Assembly (NCBI RefSeq): GCF_947507565.1
Contig: NC_089192.1
Span: forward strand, 682,001-746,000
Reading direction: 5' to 3'
DNA length: 64,000 bases
Source: Oscarella lobularis
Lineage: Eukaryota; Porifera; Homoscleromorpha; Homosclerophorida; Oscarellidae
The notes below the pieces were generated by a model, which was not told where the DNA came from, ran no database searches, and worked only from the letters and a program-made list of their open reading frames with translations. The position numbers were made by a program, and so were the translations under genes. Positions 38,601 to 53,239 of the stretch are shown here, in pieces. How positions within the stretch are numbered: position 1 is the first letter of the stretch; each line of letters begins with the position of its first letter.

Positions 38601-41600
38601 GTTTCGAGTCGTCGTGACGAAAGGACGTCGGAGTGCGACGGCTTGTCAAGCGCTTACCGTCGTCGAAAACAATGACCACGATCGAATCGACGGAACTATA
38701 AAATGCGAGGCGAACTGCAAATCGAAGGTGAATCCATCGTGGAATCTCGTTCTCCAAGCGAGTTGTCGTTCGTCCGTCGTCGACTGTCCGTCGTCGTTGA
38801 ACGAACTCGCTTTCAATTGGACGCTTTTTCGTGATCGTCGTCCCGTCGACGTCGACTGGGAAGCGGCGACGACGACGGGTCGCGCCGAGAGAACGCTCGC
38901 CGTGCGCGGCGGCGTTTTTCAAAGCGACGCCGTCTACACGGCGCACGTCGCCGTGACGATCGTCGGCGGTCGAGCCGCCGGTGAAGCCGAGTACGCGTTC
39001 GCGACGACGAGCGCGCCGCGCGGCGGCTCGTGCGTCGTTTCGCCGTCGACGGGAGTCGAATTTCGAACGACGTTTAACGTGAGTTGCTTCGATTGGCGAG
39101 ACGACGATTTGCCGCTGCAGTATTCGTTCTACTATTCGACGTCGATTGGGGACATCGATTCGGCGTCTGGAAACGTTTTTCTTGAGAGTACGGGACGGGA
39201 TTCGCTTCGCAGTTCCGGCTTGACGTTGTGTTCGGACGGTCGCGAATCGTTTGCCGCGTTGGATTATTTACCTGCCGGTCGACCGGAGAATGAGAATCGA
39301 GTTGCTATTGTCGTTCAGGTGACGAATAGCGTAAAAGCGTCGACGGTTTTTGTGACGAACGTGCAGGTATGAGAGAAATTTCTTATGAATTTTTCTTGAA
39401 TTTTTTCTTTAGATTTATAGGGAGGATATGGACGACGATGCTCTGCTCGATGCGATGAATTCTCTGGTCATCTCCCCGTTCTCTTCTCTCAGCGGGATGA
39501 TGTATCGTGGTGAAATATCGTCAGGACTTCAACTAATGGGTCTCGTTTCGCGTGCAATGAACATCCAAGCGGAAGACGAGCAACGTAACGAAACGCTCAA
39601 TTCTCAGTACACAGAAATTCGAAAATCGGTAAGTCCAAATCATTTGACTAGGTCCACAAATTTCTGTCATTTCTTATTATAGTTAAGGGAGGAAATGTTT
39701 GTCACCATAGCGACGGTCGTTCCAACTAGTCTCAACGATCTCGTTCAGTTGTCAAGCGTTCTCGAGTTGACGTCTCGCGTGCAAAACGAAATCAAACCGG
39801 CGGCTCAAAAAATCGTGGCCACCGCTGCCGGTCGATTTGCGCAGCTATTGGAGGCTCACGCACGCCAACGCGATTCGAGCGATTCGAACGCCGTCAAATT
39901 CGTAGCACAGGACTTATTCGCATGTCTCGCGCGCTCTTTGTCTATAAGCGTGGAACAAGCGGTGAGACCGTCACGATCATTACTCGTAAGAGCTACGCAT
40001 AGGGGTTGTGAGTAGTACAGTCAAATTCTTTAGACTTACGTTGAGGGTGAAGTCAACGATGCCTTAGGAAATGAAAGTGGAAGTGGACTCGCTTTTCTTG
40101 GAAGTCAATTTCAGTTGATGGGAAACGAGTTCGACGCAATTGAGGTAGAGCGACGCGTAGCGTGGCCTCGACGATCAAACGACGCCTCGTTTCTAGGATC
40201 GCACGGTGGCCATCGACAGCTTCGACGCGGCGCGCAATCTCTCGCGCGCCGTTCTCTCGACGGGCGCGCCCGGCGAACGTCCGACCGTCTTCCAAGGCGC
40301 CAATCTAAAAATGATTGTCAAACGAAGTCCGCGAGACAGCGTCCGCAGTCTCGTCATCGGCGACGCCGACACGCTCTTCATTCTTCCGTCCGACAACGAC
40401 GATCTTCTTCGTCGCGCCGACGAATCGCAATCGCGAACCTACGTCGACGTCGTCATGTTCACGTCGACGACGAATCCGTACACGTGGGATCCGTCGGCGG
40501 ACAAAGTCGGCTCGTCGACGGGATCCATGTCGCTCTACGACGAATCGAGCAACGAAGTCGACGTGTCTGATTTGACCGACGGAATACACGTGTTTATCAA
40601 TAGGAATGATATTGAATCTTCGTCGTCGTCGTCGACCGTTTTTTCCGTTTCGTCGTCGCAGGTCGCTTTTCATAACGTCACCGTGACGGACGGCGACGCG
40701 CCGCTTCAAATCGTTATTCAACCGGTCGAGAATCTGACGTCATCATTCGACGTTTTTATTAGTTATAATTATTCGACTCCCGATGCGACCGTCAACGATT
40801 TCGCCTTTTCGCTGCCGCTCGTCGACTGGACTCACGTTAATTCGTCACTTCTCGCCGCCGAGCGTCAACTTGACGTTCGCGGTGCCGCCGCCGGCTACTC
40901 GACGACTCTCGATCCGTACTCGATTTTTATTTCGTCGCTCGTCGACGGTGCTGGATCGTATTACGTCGCCGTGGTGCCGCCGTCGGAAGACGACAATGCG
41001 ACGTTTAATTACACATTCGTCGCTCGATCTCCTGCCTGTCTATTCTGGGAGAGCGAGAACGAAACGTGGAGTTCGAGTGGATGTCAAGTATACGACGCAT
41101 AACCTCGTGTTATGTATTATCTCATTTCTTTTTTTTTTTCTAGGCTGGTCCCTATACAAATTCTCGTCAACTTCACTGCGTCTGCACGCACTTGACGTTT
41201 TTCGGCGGCGATTTATTCTCCGCACCCAATTCGTTCGATTTCATCGGCGACGCCGCCGCCGCCTTCTCAAACATCGCCGACAATCCGGTCGCCTTCTCCC
41301 TCGTTCTCTCCATCATCGGACTCTACTTCATCTTCCTTTTCGGCTACGCAATTCGCGCCGATCGTCGTCACGCGCGTCGCACTCGCGTCCTCAATCTCGT
41401 CGACAATCGCTTCCACGGCGACTACGTCTACGAAATCGCCGTCGCGACGGGCGTCCGTCGCAACGCCGGCACGCGCTCGCGCGTCGGCATCGCGCTCGTC
41501 GGCACGAAACGTACGACGGAAGCGCGCTTATTGGACGGCGTCGCGCCGGCGCCGTTCGAACGCGGCGCCGTCGACGTTTTTCGACTAACGACTCGCGATC

Positions 41601-44554
41601 CCATCGGTGATTTACACGGCGTGCGCGTGTGGCACGACGCGTCCGGCGCGCCGCCGCATCGCGACTGGTTTCTCGATCGCGTTCGCGTTCGCGACGTCGA
41701 CGCCGATCGTTCGTGGATATGCGTCTGTAGTCGATGGTTGGACGTCGAACGCGGCGACGGCGTCGCCGATATATTCGTTCCGGTGACGAGCGACGAGGAA
41801 CTTCGATCGTTTAGTCAACTATTCGCCTATAAATCGCGTCACGGTTTGTTGGACAGTCACCTGTGGTTTTCCGTCTTTACTCGGCCGGCGACGAGTCATT
41901 TTACGTGCGTTCAGCGTCTATCTTGCTGTCTGTGTTTGCTTCTGTGCTACACGTGCGCCAACGCGCTGTGGTACGACTCTGTCGATGAAGCAGCGACGGC
42001 GACGGCGTCCCAATCGGTTGGACCGTTTCAATTCACCTGGGCGGAGATGTACACGGGAGCTATGACGGGAATCATGGTCTTTCCCATCAATATCATCATC
42101 GTGCAGATATTTCGACTATCGAAGCCGTCATCATCGTCGTCGTCGTCGAAGAAAAAGACCAAGGCCAAATCCGAGCCTAAGAAAATGAAAGCAACTTGGT
42201 TTTCGCGTTGGTTACCGGGACGACGACTCGGATCGCCGACGCCGTCGACGTGGCATCGCTTCGACAAATCGTCGACGTCGTTGAACAGTCGCGCATCGAC
42301 GGCGGAGTCGACAAATCGCGGCGACGACGTCGACGATCGGTCGCGTTCTCGTTGCGCGGGACCGATTCGTTTGCCGCGCGCCTGCATCTACGTCGGCTGG
42401 GCGATTCTCGTCGCAACGAGTGGCGTCGCCTCGTACGTCACCATCATACTCGGCTACACGTTTGGAACGGATAAGGCGACCGAATGGGTGAACGCTTTTG
42501 TCATTTCCTTCGTACAGTCCATCTTCTTGACGCAACCGGTTCAAATAGTCGGCTTCGCTATATTCTTCGCCTTGGTTATTCGACGACCGAGCGTTCACTG
42601 CGTCGTCGACGGCGACACGGCGGACGTGGTCGACAGTCGGCGTTACGAAAACGACGACGATATAGCGAAGGCGGATTTTTTGCCGCCGTTGCACGTTACG
42701 AAGTACGACGGTACGGGAGAGTCGTTTCGAAGGCGTTCGAGACGACGTCAGGGTACGTATAAGGCGTTGAGAAGCGTCGTAGGGTATTTGACTTTTCTGT
42801 TCATTCTCTGGCTCATCGCGTATACGGATCGTACGCCAGACGGCTTTCTAGCGACGCGAACCGTCCAAAGGATGCTCGTCGAGGGAAAGGAAGTCGCCTT
42901 GGACGACGTTACGGATATGGCGAGTTTTTGGTCGTACGTCGAAGGAACTCTCGTTCCAGGTCTCTTTGGAGTGAAATGGTATAACGGCGATTGGTTGGGC
43001 GAAAACGGATTTGCAGCCGATCCCAATATGAAGATTGTGGGCGATCCGAGACTGGTGCAATTTCGTGTAAGAAAAGGTAAAACTAGATATATTGAGATAT
43101 TATTCTACTCTATTAATGTTTTCGTCGCAGATTCTTGCCGTATCGATTCGTTCGTTCGATCCTTCATCGGTTCATGCTTCGACGCCTATTCGTCGAGCGA
43201 CGCCGACACAAAGAATTACTCCGAAGCGTGGCTACCCTATAAAGACTCGAACAACACGTCGTGGATTCACCAACGAAACGTCGTCAAGACGCCGCTCTAC
43301 GGCAAACGGGCTACCTACTCCCAAGGCGACGGCGGCTACGTCGTCGATCTCGATCGAAACAACGTCTCGTCGGCGCGCGCTCTTCTTCGCGAATTGCGTC
43401 GGCGCTTGTGGATCGATCGTGCGACTCGCGCCGTCGTCGTCGAAACGACGTTCTACAACGCCAATTCGAATCTGTTCTCCATCGTTCGTCTGCTCGTCGA
43501 ATTCGCGTCGAGCGGCGGAGCGCTTCCTTCGATCGACATTCACACGACGCGTCTGTATCGCTACGTCAATCCTTTCCAATTCTTCATCGTCGCCTGCGAA
43601 ATCGTATTTCTTATATATCTCGTCTATTACACCGTGGCTGAAATTCGAAGTGGCTACGTCGAAGCGTGGGCTCATTTGAAGGAGTTGTGGAATTGGTTGG
43701 AAATCGCTGTTCTCCTTTTGGGCTGGGCTGCCGTCGGACTTTACGTCGGTCGTTACGTGGCGACGATTCAAGTCACCGGAAAAATTTCGTCGCTGTACGA
43801 CGCCGCCAACTCGACTCATTCTCGTTTTCTCGATTTTTCTCTCGTCGCTCAGCTCGACGATGCCTATCTCTACTGCTGGAGTTTCATGGTGTTTCTCAGC
43901 TGTTTGAAAACGCTGCGGCTTCTCCAGTTCAATAGGCGAATGCTGCTTCTCGCCTCGACGATTAGCGAAGCCGGTGGCGATTTGGGCGTCTTCTTTTTTG
44001 TTATTAGCGTCGTTTTCGTCGCGTTTGCTTTCCTGAATATGACTCTTTTTGGGCAAGATATCGAACGCTTTTCCTCCTTCGTCAATACGATTCAATATCA
44101 ATTTGAAATGATTCTGGGAAATTTTGACGTCGATGAATTGTCGACGAGTCATCGAATTCTCGGTCCAATCGTTTTCGGCGTTTTTGCTGTCACGGCGACC
44201 GTGATTATTTTGAATTTGCTCGTTTCGTCGATTAATAATAGCATTGCCGTCGTGAAATCGGAGAACGATCGGCTGAAGAATAAGTACGAAGTCGTCGAGT
44301 ATATCAGGGAGATGCTCGGGCTAAATAACGATGAGGCACCCAATGGAAAGGAACAGAAGAGTCCGAATAGCGATCTTGATGAGGTACGACCTCTACTCAG
44401 AGGAAAGACATCAAAACGCCAACGTCGCCGCACGGATAAACTTTACGAATTGTTGGAGACGAAAAGTGACCAGATGGTGGCGCAGGCGACGCTGATGGAA
44501 TTGAGTGCGATTCGCGATCAAGTGAAGACTCTGTATGCGGACTACAAGAAATAG
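35610..44554 (+). CDS. Polycystin-1-like receptor/channel with LDLa and MAM domains
   Basis: Large spliced gene for a polycystin-1 family membrane protein of roughly 2,600 residues. In order: signal peptide (MQVVLFCIAFFASNFKA); LDL-receptor class A domain (CDGTPDCNDGSDEFGC); MAM domain (CTFDTNFCGWDDP, PQGYYVGCGPL); PKD-type beta-sandwich repeats in a 2.8-kb exon from 36,533, interrupted by a Ser/Pro linker at about 37,570-37,690; an REJ/GAIN-like region; and a GPS with HLT cleavage motif (LHCVCTHLTFFGG, 41,180-41,215). Then come the first membrane helix, a PLAT domain (VYEIAVATGVRRNAGTRSRV), further helices, and the polycystin channel domain (VYNAN-equivalent FYNANSNLFSIVRLLVEF, HRILGPIVF, IILNLLVSSINNSIAVVK). 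TAG is at 44,552. It likely works at the plasma or ciliary membrane. One intron is only 29 nt and one is GC-AG. It is not a clear one-to-one orthologue of PKD1, so no symbol is given. Confidence 0.88.
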
Positions 44555-44878
44555 ACATATCTCTTTGCTCAAGAAGACTATAAGGTGGGGAGGGACAGAA
44601 ATTATGTACAGAGGAAGCGTTCCAATAACTAGCAAGGCTTCAGTCTGTCTCCTCGTCGGTCTTCCACCCCAAACTCATCCCTTGAACTCTCGATGGAATG
44701 CAACCTGTTCTATTCTCGCTACATTACTCCTCATTATGATGTCACAGAAGACCAAACAAGAGTCCTGCGGATCTCTGCACTCCTACAAGTCCTAACGCAA
44801 TAAATCAGTGCGACGACCTCTCAGTCTCATCTCAACGCCCCGCCAAGAAAGAGCGAGATAAGGAGGAAGAGATCCGCG
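44555..44878 (+). other. Intergenic spacer with poly(A) signal
   Basis: 324 bp between the polycystin-like stop and the EGF/LamG start. AATAAA at 44,799-44,804 could end the polycystin-like transcript, although it is 245 bp from the stop. The remaining sequence has no recognisable gene. Confidence 0.5.
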
Positions 44879-47800
44879 ATGACGCGAAATCATCTCCTCC
44901 CCTTCCTCGCCTCATCGTTTCTCCTACTCGGCATCACAACCGCTCAACTGCCATCCCTATGCAGCGACACGGAAGCAAATGCCGATCCAACGTGCCCCCC
45001 AGACGAAGTGTGCGCCACGAACGCAGGCGCTGCGCCACAACAACAAACAATCACTTGGTCCCTATCGAGCGTGTCGTCGAACGCGAGTCCCGCTCGTCTC
45101 GACGTTCGCGTCGTCAACGAAGGCGATCGCGTAACGTTTCAAACGGACGGCTCCTTTCAAAACAGTCGGGAACTCGAGATCTATCGCGTCGCGTCCGAGA
45201 GCGCGTTGAACGCGTGCGACGAGACGAACGGCGTTCGAATCGGGTTCCTCGCACCGCGAGATCCGCTCCAAGCGAATCCGCCCGTCGGACATGACTTCGA
45301 GATCGACGTCACAGCCAATCTTGCGACGGGCTTCAATTATTTCGTATCCGTTCGCACAGACGGCGGCGACAATCCGAACATCGCTCTGAGTAACTGCGAA
45401 CAAGGCGCTCGACTCATCGTCGTCGTCGTTAAACCGGAAAAATGCGGCGATCCGCGCAATTTGTGTAGCGGACGAGCGCCGTGCGTCGTCACGCCCACGT
45501 CCGCCGACAACGTCGCCTGTCGTTGCCCCGTCGGCTATTACGGCGATTTCTGCGAATTCGTTGACGGTTGCCTAGGCAACGGGGCATGCGGTCCGGATCC
45601 GAACGAAGACGGCGTGTGTCGTCGAAGCGGCAGTTGCAATTTCACGTGCGATTGTGCTCCGGGTCGCGCCAGTTCGAATCCGACTCCGCCGACGCAATCG
45701 TGCGACGCAAGCGTGCCGATCTTGTGTAGTGAGAAACCGTGCAAGAACGGCGGCACGTGCGCGTCAAACGGCGCTGTATGCGAATGCCTGTTCGGCACCG
45801 AAGGCCGATTTTGTCATCTTCTAACCGACTGCGAGTCGAATCCGTGCGTAAACGGCGGCACGTGCGTAAACGCGTTCAGGTCGTACGCGTGCTTTTGTCC
45901 GCCCGGTTTCACGGGGATCAATTGCGAGATCAATGTCGACGAATGCGCCATCGGTGGCGATCCTTGTTTCAATGGAGGAACGTGCGTCGATTCAATCAAT
46001 ACTATTAACTGTCAATGTCCCAACGAATGGATAGGCAAACAGTGTCAAATACGAAAGGACGACTGCGCGACCCAACTGTGTCAAAACGGCGCGACGTGCG
46101 TCGACGGCGACTTCGAATTCACATGTAATTGCGCGCCCGGATTCACGGGGCTCTTCTGCGACGTCGACATCGACGAGTGCGCCTCGTCGCCGTGCCAGAA
46201 CGGCGGCGAATGCGTTGACGAAATTGCTCAGTACGTCTGCCGATGTCCTGTAAGTCATACAGGCATCAATTGCGAGACGGATATCGACGAGTGCGCGTCG
46301 TCGCCGTGTCGCAACGGCGGCACGTGCAATCCGCGTCGATCCGGCGGTTTCTTCTGCGAATGTATACTGGGCTTCGAAGGCGATCGATGTCAGACGAATA
46401 TCGACGATTGTTTCTTCGATCCGTGTCAAAACGGCGCCACGTGTCGCGACGGAATCAATCGACGCACGTGCGAGTGTCTAGCGGGTTATACGGGACTGGA
46501 CTGCGAGATTGAGATCGACGAGTGCGCGTCGAATCCGTGCTTGAACGGCGGAACGTGCACGGATGAAATCGACGGGTTTGATTGCAATTGCGTCGACGGA
46601 TATACGGGGACGACCTGTATTACGGATATCGATGAGTGCGCTTCGTCGCCGTGTCAAAACGGCGGCACGTGCATCGATCGACTAAACGGATATATTTGCG
46701 AATGTCCGTCGAGTCATCGGGGCGATCATTGCGAGATCAACATCAACGAATGCGCGTCGTCGCCGTGCCGTAACGGCGGCACTTGCGTCGAACGACGAAT
46801 CGGCGGTTTCGTTTGCGAATGTCTTCTCGGTTTCGCGGGAATTCATTGCGAAACGGATTTAGACGACTGCCGGTCAAATCCGTGTCACAACGGCGGGACG
46901 TGCGTCGACGGCACGAACGTTCACACGTGCGAGTGCCTACCGGGTTATACTGGGCTCGACTGCGAGACGGAAATCGACGAGTGCGCTTCGAATCCGTGCT
47001 TGAACGGCGGCACGTGTACAGATAAAATCGACGGGTTTGATTGCGATTGCGTCGACGGATATACGGGGACGACCTGTATTACGGATATCGACGAGTGCGC
47101 TTCGTCGCCGTGTCAAAACGGCGGCACGTGCATCGATCGACTAAACGGATATATTTGCGAATGTCCGTCGAGTCATCGGGGCGATCGATGCGAGATCGAT
47201 ATCGACGAGTGCGCGTCGTCGCCGTGCCGTAACGGCGGCACGTGCAATCAGCGTTCCTCCGGCGGTTTCTTTTGCGAGTGTTTGCGCGGTTTTGAAGGCG
47301 ATCGATGCCAGACGAATATCGACGATTGCGCGTCGATGCCGTGTCAGAATGGGGGGCAATGCGTCGACCGAATCAACGCGTTCGTGTGCCAATGTCTCGA
47401 CGGATTTACGGGCGATCGTTGCGAGACGAACATCAACGAGTGCGAATCGATGCCGTGTCAGAACGGCGGCACGTGCTACGACGGAATCAATAGTTATGCG
47501 TGCGATTGTCGGGCCGGATTCACCGGCGTTCATTGCGAGATCGATATCGACGAATGCGTTTCGTCGCCGTGTCGAAACGACGGCACGTGCGTCGATAAAA
47601 TCGCCGGGTATATATGCGAATGTTCGCCCGGATTCACCGGGACGCACTGCGAAACGGACATCGACGAATGCGCCTCGTTGCCGTGTCAAAACGACGGTAC
47701 GTGCGTCGACGAAGTCAACGGATTCCGCTGCATTTGTCTCGGCTCGTTTCACACGGGACGACTCTGCGAAGTCAACGTGCCCCAATGTTCGTCGAATCCG

Positions 47801-50800
47801 TGTCAAAACGGCGCGACGTGCGACGAACGTCGGCGCGGTTTCTTCTGCGAATGTTTGAACGGTTTCGAGGGCGTCTTCTGCGAGATTAACATCGACGATT
47901 GCGCGTCGACGCCGTGCCGAAACGACGGCACGTGCGTGGACGGCGTCAATCGATTCGACTGCGATTGTCTCGAAGGATTCACGGGCACGCATTGCGAGAC
48001 GAATATCGACGAATGCGCGTCGATGCCGTGCGAGAATGACGGCACGTGTCGCGACGAAGTCGACGGCTATATGTGCGACTGCATCGCCGGTTTCACCGGC
48101 GTTAATTGCGAGACGAACATCGACGAATGCGCGTCGATGCCGTGCGAGAACGACGCCACGTGCGTCGACATGGTGAACGCGTACGAGTGTCGCTGTGCAC
48201 CCGGCTTCACCGGAACGCACTGCGAGACGAATATCGACGAATGCGCTTCGTCGCCGTGTCGAAACGATGGGACCTGTATCGACCAAGTGAACGGATTTCA
48301 ATGCGTCTGTCTTTTGCCGTTTCACACGGGACGAATCTGCGAGGCGGATATATCGCAATGTTTGTCAATGCCGTGTCAAAACGGCGCAACGTGCAACGAT
48401 CGTCGTCGCGGCTTCTTCTGCGAATGTTTGAACGGTTTCGAAGGCGATCGATGCCAGACGAATATCGACGAATGCGCTTCGTCGCCGTGCCAAAACGACG
48501 GCACTTGCAACGACGGCATTAACCGATTCGACTGCGACTGTGTCAAAGGATTTACGGGCGATCATTGCGAGACGAACATCGACGAGTGCGCGTCGATGCC
48601 GTGCCAAAACGACGGCACGTGCGTCGACGAAATCGATAGTTATATGTGCCAATGCGTCGCCGGTTTTACCGGCGTCAACTGCGAGACGAACATCGACGAA
48701 TGCGCGTCGACGCCGTGTCGGAACAACGGAACGTGCGACGACGGAATCAACGAACGAACGTGCCTCTGTCTGCCTGGATACACCGGAGAAGACTGCGAGA
48801 CGGACATCAACGAATGCGCGTCGAAACCGTGCCAAAACGGCGCTCTCTGCCTCGACTTTGTCAATCATTTTCGCTGTCGATGCGTGCCCGGCTGGACGGG
48901 GACGCTGTGCGAGTTCGAAGTGCGCGAATGTCTCTCCGATCCGTGTCGACACGGCGCCACGTGTCACGAGCCGGACATCAATAAATTCATCTGTACGTGC
49001 GCTCCCGGGTTCACCGGGGCCTTCTGCGAGACGGATATCGACGAGTGCGCGTCGATGCCGTGCTTCAACGGCGGCACGTGCATCGACGGAATCGACGGAT
49101 ACACGTGCGAATGCCTGGGCGGATTCGGCGGCGACAATTGCGAGATTCTAACTGACGCTTGTCGTCTTCTCAACGGCCCGTGTCTCAACGGCGGAACGTG
49201 TGTTAACATTCCAACGGCAGTCGGCGATTTCTCGTCGCTAGATCCCGCTCTTCCGCCCGTCACCGACGCGTATCGTTGCATGTGTCCCGAACTCTACCAG
49301 GGTCGCATTTGCGAGGAATTTATTCCGCTTCCGCCGCCGCCTGTCGTTCCGCCGCCGCCGCCCGATCAGGCGCTGCCGCCGCCGCCCGTCGTTCCACCGC
49401 CGCCACCCGTTCGAGTTCTTCCGCCACCACCCGTGATGATTCCTCCGCCGCCGGCGTCGGGTTGCGATCTAAGGCCGTGTCTCAACGGCGGCTCGTGCGT
49501 ATCTGTTAGTGGTGGGACGAATAATTTCTGCGTTTGTTCGCTCGGTTTCTTCGGTACCCGATGCGAAAATGGTAAGAGGGTCTCTCCTATTTCTAAAAGA
49601 GGCTAGACGCTTTGTTTCAGATGATCCCCCAATCAATGTTCCGTCGTTTGGCGGAAACGGCGTCAACTCGTTCATCGAATATCCGCCTTCAGTGGGACTA
49701 AGCTTCAGCTCGACACTGACGGTTTCCCTTAAGACGACGAGTTCAAACGGTCTGATTGCTCTCGTCACGAGCCTTCCCGACGCCAGCACAGAGTTCATCG
49801 CTATTCATCTCGTCGACGGCAAACCTAGTTTTAGGCTGAAAACTGGAGTTGGAGTTGTCACTGAGATTTCAGGACCAAACGAAATCAACGATGGAGAATT
49901 TCACGAATTGGCAATCAGGTTAGAAATCAGAGAAAGGCGCCTAGGTGCCTAAACCCCCTTAGACAGTCCTAACGATTTTTTTGCAGACCCAATGGAGGAG
50001 GAAATTTAAATTTTGAAGTCGACGGAAACGTTATTGGTCAAGGCCCGTTTCCTTCACCCATATCCCCCACTCGAATCTACCTTGGCGGCGTGCCGTCGCC
50101 GTCGCTCCTAACCAGCTTCGATCCCGTTTCGTCGCCCGTTGTCGGTTTCGCCGGCTGCATTCGCTCGTTCGGCCTCGACGGAAACGAACTCCGGATCGTC
50201 GACGACGCGAGCGCCGGCGCCAACGTCGCCGAGTGTCCGACGACGGACGCCTGCTCGCCGAATCCGTGCCAAAACGGCGGAACGTGTCGAAGCATCGGCT
50301 CGTCGTCGTTCGAGTGCAATTGCACGGACGGTTTTGAAGGAGCGCTCTGCGATCGAACGAAATGTTCCGACAATCCTTGCCAACACGGCGGCACCTGCGT
50401 CGTCGACAACGCCGTCACGATCGGATATCGATGCGTTTGTGCCGTTTTCTACGACGGTATGATGTGCGAGAAGACAAGTAAGAAACACAAAAAATCTGAC
50501 GTCCATAATTCTCGATGGTTATTTCTAGTCGCTTCTACGAACACGAGTTACGCCTATTTTGGCTCTTCGTTCAGCATCTGGTTCGTCGATTCGGACACCG
50601 TGAGAGCTCGTCTCGATCTCGACTTTGAGATAATACCGAATCGCCAATCAATAACCGCAACCGTCATATTATTCCTTCGACCGAACAGCGACTTTTTCGC
50701 CGTCGTACTTCGCGACGGAAGCGTCCAAGTCGTCGCCGACCTCGGCAGCGGCGTCGGAACGATTTCCCACCCGTTAAAACTTCCCGTCAACGTGGCAACC

Positions 50801-52971
50801 AAAGTGACGATTCGTCGTCTTAGACGCGACGTCGATCTCACCGTCGCCGGCGGCGGCACCGTATCGGGAACGATCCCGGGCGGATTCAACCTTCTCGACG
50901 TCGATAGCTCGTTCATCGTCGGCGCCGGCGCCGTTTCCGCGTCTCTCCGTTCCATCGCATCCATACCGGATTCCGGCTTCGAGGGTTGCATCGATAACGT
51001 TATTCTCAACGGGGCTATCGTCGATTCGGCGGATTTCGAAAACGGCTTCGACGTTCGCTTTTGCGAGTTCGATCCGTGCGCGACTAATGCGTGCGAGAAC
51101 GGTGGCACTTGCGCGGCGAGAGGCAACTCGGCCGCGTGCGCGTGTTCGCCGCTGTTCACTGGGCCCCAATGCGAATTTCCCAACAATCCGGTTCTCCCCT
51201 GCGATGGAGTCGATTGCGGAATGGGCGAGTGTCGCGTTGTGAACGGCATGAACGCCGTCTGCGTGTGTCCCGTCGGTAAAGGCGGCGACAGCTGCGGCGA
51301 CGACGTGACGTACGATAGAGCCATGTTCTCCGATTCGTCGGCGTCGTTCGTCGCTTTTCCGAGGCCCAGCGCTCTTCGCGTGACGACGACGATATCGTTT
51401 GTCGTCAAGCCGGACGCGTTGAACGGTCTCCTCGTCTACGTCGCCGGACCGACGCGAGATTTCGTCGCCGTCGGACTTTACGACGGATTTTTGGAATTCC
51501 GCTACAACTTGGGCAGCGGTACGGCCGTTCTTCGTTCCGCCAATCGACTGGAGTTGGGACGTTGGCACAGCGTGACGGCAACTCGAAACAGAAAAGAAGG
51601 TAGGAAACAATAAGATCAATACATTGGATTATAATTATTACTGATAATAGGTACCCTTACAATTGACGGCACCGAAGTGATGGGATCGTCGACGGGATCG
51701 TCGTCGCTTCTCGACGTCACGACGGAACTTTTTATAGGCGGTCACGACGACTATACTATGGTCAGAGAGGCGGGAAACGGTAAATAATTTCTAGAGGAAT
51801 ATTTTTCCTGTTGTAGATTTTGCCGGGTGCCGGATTGGCTTCTGGTCTCACCGGCTGCATATCGGCGATCTTTGTCAACGGCGTCGAATACGACGTCAAC
51901 GGTGCGTCGCGCGGTCGCGGCGTCGTCGAATGCGCCGCGCATCCGTGCGACGAGCTGAACTGTCTGAACGGCGGCACGTGCGCTGAAGTCGGCGCGAGCG
52001 GCGCCTTCGTCTGCGTCTGTCCGGCGACGTTTACCGGTGCCACGTGCGAGTCGACTGTGATGAATGCGTGCGATTTGGGAATGGATTCGTGCAGTTCTGC
52101 GAGCTTTTGCATTTTCGATTGGACGACGGGGAGGTTCCGGTGTCAGTGTCCGACGAGTGCGCTCACTCCGTTGAGCGGCGAAAATTGCACTCAAGGTTTA
52201 TTAGTTAATTAATGAGCACAGGTTTTTTTCTTATACTTAGCTTTTCTGCAGAGGAGCACTTTGTCGTCGCTCGCTACAAGGGCTACAGCTATTCGGCTTA
52301 CACTTTCTTCCAAGTGACTAGACGACGAACGGAGATCAGCTTTAATCTCTCGGTGGCCCAAAACAATGGTCTCATATTTTATGCCAAGGTTAGAGCAGAT
52401 GGATCGTTTAGGCCGTTGTCGAAAACTTATTTCTAGGGTAACGTTGATTTCTTTGCCCTTGGAATACGCAACGGTTTCCTCGAAGCCAGGTAATAAAATT
52501 AGAACTGGTTATTAGATAGCCTTCTTAGCTGTGTTTTAGGTATAACCTAGGAACTGGTTCTGCACTCGTTATTGTGCCAGTCAACATCGCCGTCTCCTCC
52601 GTCCCGACGTTTCACTCTGTTGTGGTATCGAGGTATTAATTCGAATTTCATTATTTTATTCTTTTTACGTTTTGCCTCTTCTAAAAAGAGTTGACCGCTC
52701 CGTCACGATTACGATTGACGGCATCAGAGTGATTGGGTCTCCATCGCCCGGAAGCGCGACCTCACTCAACGTCGGCCCAGAATTCTTTCTCGGCGGCATT
52801 CCCATCTCGTCGGCCGATCTCCGCGAGTACGAATCGGTTCTGGGCGGCGACTTTCAACAGGGTCTCGTCGGCTGCGTGGGCAATCTGAAGGTGAACGGGG
52901 TATCTGTCGACCTTCAGATGGACATTCGCCGGGGAGCTGACGTCGGAAGCTGCGACGATTTCTTCTTTTAG
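44879..52971 (+). CDS. Giant secreted EGF/laminin-G protein (EYS/crumbs-like)
   Basis: Signal peptide (HLLPFLASSFLLLGITTAQ), a Cys-poor N-terminal domain, then about 33 EGF-like repeats in one 4.7-kb exon (44,879-49,571). Most are calcium-binding (DIDECASSPC) and many carry the O-fucose consensus CQNGGTC and the Asp/Asn-hydroxylation pattern C-x-[DN]-x4-[FY]-x-C-x-C. A Pro-rich linker (PPPPVVPPPPP type, 49,320-49,460) precedes the last EGF. Downstream exons encode four laminin-G-like domains (about 49,620-50,240; 50,530-51,070; 51,310-51,940; 52,250-52,970) interleaved with EGFs, ending DDFFF and TAG. No membrane segment follows, so it is secreted, resembling eyes-shut in layout; crumbs would have a membrane helix. 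Likely an extracellular matrix or apical adhesion protein. No exact orthologue claimed. Confidence 0.9.
46480..47200. repeat. Recent four-EGF tandem duplication
   Basis: The stretch encoding EGFs 8-10 (about 46,480-46,740) recurs 459 bp downstream (about 46,939-47,199) with long identical DNA runs, for example the CASSPCQNGGTC repeat with DRLNGYICECPSSHRGD. 459 bp equals 153 codons, four EGF repeats. The near-identity at synonymous sites shows it is much younger than the rest of the array. Confidence 0.85.
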
Positions 52972-53239
52972 TCGCACGTTCGAAAAATTGAACTCTTGTT
53001 CTTCATTATGCATTCTGTTGTAGAGTAGCTGGGTTTCTGTTCCTTCTTGTCAATGTGTGTCGTCGAAGTCAGCAAGATGACGGTCAATGTGGTCTACACG
53101 CTGTTCCGGGTACTATTGTTGTGTAGCACAATGGGGGAAGGGAATGAGTAAGTGAGTAGCATACCGTATATGGGTTTCTTTTGTTTTACATACGTGAGAG
53201 CCTGGTCCGGGCTAACTCACAACGTATTCTGTATAGGCC